IMG/VR virus record: IMGVR_UViG_3300030118_002802
Span: 1 to 36,045 of that record
Direction: 5' to 3' (one strand)
DNA: 36,045 nucleotides
Origin: a virus
The notes under the pieces are model-generated. The model was not told the origin of the DNA. It did no database searches and was given only the letters and a program-made list of their open reading frames with translations. A program made the position numbers and the translations under genes. Below are positions 33,537 to 36,045 of this stretch, in pieces. Every line of letters starts with the position of its first letter. Within the stretch, counting starts at the first letter, position 1.

Positions 33537-33866
33537 GTCTTCTAGACACGCTCTGAAAGGCACTAACCCTCGTTTAAAAAAATACGAGGTAAGGGTGGTA
33601 GCGCGTGAGATGTGTAGACTGGTGGCATTAGTCCCACGAGGCAGTCGTCGTAAGAAGCTTAAGACATTGCTTACAGATTGGTCATCTTACACTATAATTT
33701 GTTCATTTAGGACCATTGAGTGTGTACTCACTTGGCAGAACGGCAGGATAAAGCAGATATAAACGAGGCGTATGTGATGCCGACTATCGACGGATATAAG
33801 CGAGCGACGGAAGTGTATTACGCTGACAGATGTTTATACGAACCACACCTGCCCGGCCTCGTTTTT
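33537..33866 (+). ncRNA. GC-rich structured RNA candidate
   Basis: No gene occupies 33524-33919. The block is about half G+C, against an AT-rich surrounding, and contains many local stems: CACGC/GCGTG (33547-33551 with 33603-33607), CCTCGT/ACGAGG (33568-33573, 33584-33589), GACTG/CAGTC enclosing GTGG/CCAC (33617-33646), GTAAG/CTTAC (33650-33674), TGGTC/GACCA (33679-33715) and TGAGT/ACTCA (33717-33730). The 3' part has TATAAAC/GTTTATA (33758-33764, 33832-33838) inside GGCAGG/CCTGCC (33742-33747, 33848-33853). It ends in a U5 run. It matches no RNA family I know (not RNase P or tmRNA by conserved cores). The gene order suggests it is transcribed on the plus strand. Confidence 0.6.
33762..33866 (+). 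terminator. Alternative terminator-type stem of the structured RNA
   Basis: AACGAGGC (33762-33769) can pair perfectly with GCCTCGTT (33856-33863), followed by TTTTT (33862-33866). It shares bases with TATAAAC/GTTTATA and crosses GGCAGG/CCTGCC, so it is either an alternative fold or a pseudoknot. It probably marks the 3' end of the RNA; promoter copy 8 begins 2 bases later. Confidence 0.5.
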
Positions 33867-33867
33867 A

Positions 33868-33896
33868 CAAAATGAATACGAATAAAGCAAGATAAT
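33868..33896 (+). promoter_or_regulatory. Early promoter motif, copy 8
   Basis: CAAAAT-GAATAC-GA-N9-GATAATA with 17-base spacing, directly after the U-run of the structured RNA and 23 bases before the ATG at 33920. Confidence 0.75.
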
Positions 33897-33919
33897 AATA
33901 ACAAATAAAATTAAATAAC

Positions 33920-34312
33920 ATGCAAGAACTTGAAAACAAAAAAGCTGCGTTAGAGCTTTTACAAAACGAAACTAACGAAAAACTAAATGATTATAAGCAA
34001 CAAATATCTATATTACAAAAACAAATAGATGACTACAACAAGCCAGCATTGACACCAGCTCAAATAGATGCTGTGTATAAAGCTATCGAAGACGCTGTTG
34101 AAGGCTTTAACTTTGATGATACAGAAAATTATGAAGTTGAGTTTGGTATGGAATATGATGGTAAAGTACATTTAGAAACTATTGATTTACAGTGTGCTTA
34201 CGAGCTAACCGACCAAATAGTTAACTCTGTGATGAAATTATTTAAAGAAGCTGATTGTCCTGAAGACAAAGAAGCTGAAGAATTAAGTGATGAATTAAAT
34301 AAAGCACAATAA
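33920..34312 (+). CDS. Acidic coiled-coil early protein
   Basis: This 130-residue protein has a helical coiled coil at residues 1-40 (LENKKAALELLQNETNEKLNDYKQQISILQKQI as one heptad-type stretch), then TPAQIDAVYKAIEDAVEGFNFDDTENYEVEFGMEYDGKV, an acidic helix-strand region, and an acidic C-terminal helix. The strongly negative charge could mimic DNA, but there is no specific evidence. Promoter motif and A-rich leader (AAATAAAATTAAATAAC) are well placed. It heads a multi-gene unit. Confidence 0.6.
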   Translation: MQELENKKAALELLQNETNEKLNDYKQQISILQKQIDDYNKPALTPAQIDAVYKAIEDAVEGFNFDDTENYEVEFGMEYDGKVHLETIDLQCAYELTDQIVNSVMKLFKEADCPEDKEAEELSDELNKAQ

Positions 34313-34313
34313 T

Positions 34314-34595
34314 ATGAAATTAACTAGTAAAAAAGTAAAAGAATATATGAAATACAGGACAGATGAAACGTTTAAACACTGTCCAAAAGCTACAGCGGCA
34401 GCTTGTAATGACATGGCAAATAAGTTTAAAAATGAATTTACAGCGCCTAAAATAAAAGCAATAGACTTTATGAAGCTACTGTATTTTAACGACCCAATAC
34501 CTGAGCTACATACACATAGCTATGGCTTTCACACGGCAACAGGTAGGCACATTATAGAAACATTAAAAATGAAATATTATGAAAACGAAAAATAA
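34314..34595 (+). CDS. Early protein of unknown function
   Basis: This 93-residue basic protein starts 1 base after the previous stop. It is mainly helical: KVKEYMKYRTDETFKHCPKATAAACNDMANKFKNEF, then a middle with LLYFNDPIPELHTHSYGFHTATGRHIIETLK. The His-rich HTHSYGFH could bind metal, but this is not part of a family I know. It overlaps the following gene by 17 nt. Confidence 0.55.
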   Translation: MKLTSKKVKEYMKYRTDETFKHCPKATAAACNDMANKFKNEFTAPKIKAIDFMKLLYFNDPIPELHTHSYGFHTATGRHIIETLKMKYYENEK

Positions 34596-34827
34596 TTTAC
34601 CAAATTGGTTTAATGGCACTATATATCACGAAGGTAGTGAAGTGCAAAATAGGTTTGGCGGTGACAGTTGCTACTTAAATAAGTACGAGCTTAGTATGTA
34701 TGACTTTGTTATAGGTGCTAGCACGTGTTATGATTTAGGTATACCTGTTAATGTTGATGAGTTAAGAAAAGGCTTGGACTGGTTTAAACAACATAATCCG
34801 TCTGCTTACATGATCTTACTAGATTAA
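34579..34827 (+). CDS. Conserved phage protein of unknown function
   Basis: This 82-residue protein has a strand-rich start (LPNWFNGTIYHEGSEVQNRFGGDSCYLN) and LNKYELSMYDFVIGAS, followed by a helical end (VDELRKGLDWFKQHNPSAYMILLD). The LELSMYDF-type segment and final FKQHNPSAYMILLD recur, as I remember them, in several cyano- and marine phages. No function is assigned. Overlaps the previous gene by 17 nt; the next starts 1 base after its stop. Confidence 0.6.
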   Translation: MKTKNNLPNWFNGTIYHEGSEVQNRFGGDSCYLNKYELSMYDFVIGASTCYDLGIPVNVDELRKGLDWFKQHNPSAYMILLD

Positions 34828-34828
34828 T

Positions 34829-34912
34829 ATGGAATTAATAATATTACACATGCTATTTCTATTACTATTTTTTGTATTAGAGTGGCAAGAATCAAACGAA
34901 AAATTTAAATAA
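34829..34912 (+). CDS. 27-residue membrane microprotein
   Basis: MELIILHMLFLLLFFVLEWQESNEKFK: one hydrophobic helix (residues 3-17) and a short charged tail. It fills the space between two coupled genes (1 base on each side), which supports it being real. Function unknown. Confidence 0.45.
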   Translation: MELIILHMLFLLLFFVLEWQESNEKFK

Positions 34913-34913
34913 T

Positions 34914-35336
34914 ATGGCAACAAGAGCATTAATTAATTTTGTTGAAAGAAAAGATAAAGTATCTTTCAGCGAACATCCAGGTGTGGATAAAATACACATA
35001 CAAATATATAATCACTATGATGGTTACCCATCAGGGTTAGGTGTGACATTAGCCGATTATCTACAAGATTTTGTAGTAGTTAATGGGTTAAGTACTGGTC
35101 AAGGAAGAGTGGCTAACGGTGTAGGTTGTTTAGCAGCTCAAACAGTCCAATATCTAAAAGAAGGACCAGGTAATATATACTTACACAAACCAAGTGAAAA
35201 AGACTGGGAAGACTATGAATACTTTATATGGTGCAAAGAAGGTCATGGTGTATGGATAAGTATTTTTGACTATGAAGGTGAATGTATATTTGTAGGCGAA
35301 CCAAGTGATCTTATAACTAAATACCAAGAACAATGA
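34914..35336 (+). CDS. Conserved phage protein of unknown function
   Basis: This 140-residue protein begins MATRALINFVERKD and contains YNHYDGYPSGLGVTLADYLQDF, ANGVGCLAAQTVQYLKEGPGNIYLH, and DYEYFIWCKEGHGVWISIFDYEG. This is the signature of a widespread family in phages of many hosts whose function is unknown. The fold is probably a compact alpha/beta domain. It starts 1 base after the membrane microprotein and overlaps the lipoprotein gene by 4 nt. Confidence 0.7.
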   Translation: MATRALINFVERKDKVSFSEHPGVDKIHIQIYNHYDGYPSGLGVTLADYLQDFVVVNGLSTGQGRVANGVGCLAAQTVQYLKEGPGNIYLHKPSEKDWEDYEYFIWCKEGHGVWISIFDYEGECIFVGEPSDLITKYQEQ

Positions 35337-35446
35337 AAAAACTAATAACCTTTTTAATTATAGCTTTTTTATTATCTTCGTGTGCTAGTAGTAAATACTA
35401 CAAAGGCTGCGATGGTAAAAGAAAGTTTAGAACAAACATGCATTAA
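35333..35446 (+). CDS. 37-residue lipoprotein
   Basis: MKKLITFLIIAFLLSSCASSKYYKGCDG: a classic signal peptide with a lipobox (LSSC, acylated Cys17), leaving a mature peptide of 21 residues with a basic end. The size and lipobox fit outer-spanin (Rz1) proteins or small superinfection-exclusion lipoproteins, though its location away from the holin argues for the latter. Its ATG overlaps the upstream stop (ATGA). Confidence 0.6.
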   Translation: MKKLITFLIIAFLLSSCASSKYYKGCDGKRKFRTNMH

Positions 35447-35448
35447 CG

Positions 35449-35477
35449 CAAAACAAATACGAAAGATGACAGATAAT
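35449..35477 (+). promoter_or_regulatory. Early promoter motif, copy 9
   Basis: CAAAAC-AAATAC-GA-N9-GATAATA with 17-base spacing, starting 2 bases after the lipoprotein stop and ending 9 bases before the chosen ATG at 35487. Confidence 0.7.
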
Positions 35478-35486
35478 AAATTAAAA

Positions 35487-35762
35487 ATGACTGACGAAGA
35501 ATTAGCTAAATTAGCTATGATGATTGTTACTAGAATGAATAGATTAAAAACGCTAGAAGACTGGTACAAACACGTGGCTAGTACTAGTATGTCTTGGGCA
35601 CAATCATATAATGACTTAGAATTAACTGAAGAAGAAAATGCATTAGGTGAAGCTGCAAAGCTCATGACTCTAATGAATCTGTTTAAAGATGATGAAGAGT
35701 ATGAAAAATGTGCTATTATAAGAAACAGAATGAAACAAGTAAATAAAATATTAAAAAAATGA
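35487..35762 (+). CDS. Small helical protein preceding the ligase gene
   Basis: This gene gives 91 residues from ATG at 35487, which follows promoter copy 9; longer starts at 35466, 35412 or 35382 are in frame, but most would lie upstream of the promoter. The chain is almost all helix: MTDEELAKLAMMIVTRMNRL, WYKHVASTSMSWAQSYNDL, AKLMTLMNLFKDDEEYEKCAIIRNRMKQV. No family known. Its stop overlaps the ligase start (ATGA), so the two are coupled. Confidence 0.6.
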   Translation: MTDEELAKLAMMIVTRMNRLKTLEDWYKHVASTSMSWAQSYNDLELTEEENALGEAAKLMTLMNLFKDDEEYEKCAIIRNRMKQVNKILKK

Positions 35763-36045
35763 TGAGAAAAAAACCAATGCTAGCATATCCCGTTAGCGAC
35801 AAACCAATCGACTATACTAAACCTACATTTATGCAACCAAAGCTTGATGGCGTGCGTTGTCTTATACAATATGATGATGGTAAAGTTACAGCTTATTCGC
35901 GTACAGGTAAAGTGTGGCAAAACATAGAGCATATTACTTTAAACTTATACAAGTTTTTCGATAAACATCCTAATGTAATACTCGATGGCGAGTTGTATAA
36001 TCATGATTTTAAAGATGATTTTGAGTCTATAATATCTATGGTCAG
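35759..36045 (+). CDS. ATP-dependent DNA ligase, N-terminal part
   Basis: 95 codons are visible before the right edge. MQPKLDGVR (residues 25-33) is the ligase motif I with adenylated Lys28. It is followed by SRTGK (47-51, motif Ia-type) and LDGELYNHDF (75-84, motif III). This fixes it as a nucleotidyltransferase of the DNA ligase type; with no N-terminal DNA-binding domain before motif I, it is a minimal phage ligase that seals nicks during replication. Either of two adjacent ATG codons (35759, 35762) may start it; the first gives ATGA coupling with the previous gene. Confidence 0.88.
   Translation, partial: MMRKKPMLAYPVSDKPIDYTKPTFMQPKLDGVRCLIQYDDGKVTAYSRTGKVWQNIEHITLNLYKFFDKHPNVILDGELYNHDFKDDFESIISMV

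Noticed and set aside
33537-33866. RNase P RNA, tmRNA or group I intron
   Set aside because: No GAGGAAAGTCC-type core, no tag peptide with tRNA ends, and no group I P7 core were found.
35382-35486. Longer N-terminus for the small gene before the ligase
   Set aside because: The ATG at 35382 lies inside the lipoprotein gene and before promoter copy 9; the ATG at 35487 fits the promoter better, although 35466 or 35412 cannot be excluded.

Overview
The window is part of a tailed double-stranded DNA phage genome, most likely a marine phage of a Bacteroidetes (flavobacterial) host. The DNA is AT-rich. Start codons are preceded by A/T-rich leaders such as AAATTAAATAAAATG instead of Shine-Dalgarno sequences, which is the Bacteroidetes style. 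The genes resemble those I recall from uncultured marine phage contigs. No integrase, tail sheath or long-tail tape measure was recognised. A large tail-stabilisation-type protein and a set of three candidate internal virion proteins suggest a short-tailed (podovirus-like) particle, possibly distantly akin to crAss-like phages; that placement is inference.

The layout is two-armed. Positions 1-30136 are late genes, all on the minus strand. Read in transcription order from 30136 down they are: a cluster of small proteins sharing a MAFK-type N-terminus, one of them next to a probable zinc metallopeptidase; a GroEL/GroES pair; a winged-helix protein; a 3TM holin; a tandem GroES-like protein; a putative small terminase; large terminase; portal; putative scaffold; major capsid protein followed by a strong terminator; connector/neck-like proteins; a 1999-residue tail-stabilisation-like protein; a beta-rich appendage protein; a cupin-like protein; and three candidate internal virion proteins, the last cut by the window edge. 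Many genes overlap by 1-4 nt (TAATG or ATGA), so translation is probably coupled.

Positions 30137-30750 separate the two arms. They hold a C-rich (minus-strand G-quadruplex-type) tract, two copies of a 49-bp element with inverted GTGACA/TGTCAC ends, a 14-bp palindrome, and the first copies of a phage-specific promoter-like motif. This is a strong candidate for the replication origin or transcription switch.

Positions 30466-36045 are plus-strand, presumably early genes: many small unknown proteins (several under 50 residues with one membrane segment or a lipobox), a tRNA-like T-arm, a GC-rich structured RNA candidate at about 33537-33866, and at the right edge the N-terminus of an ATP-dependent DNA ligase. 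Nine copies of CRAAWN-DAATAC-KA-N9-GATAATA punctuate this arm. All are on the plus strand with identical spacing, and eight of the nine have a coding start a short distance downstream.
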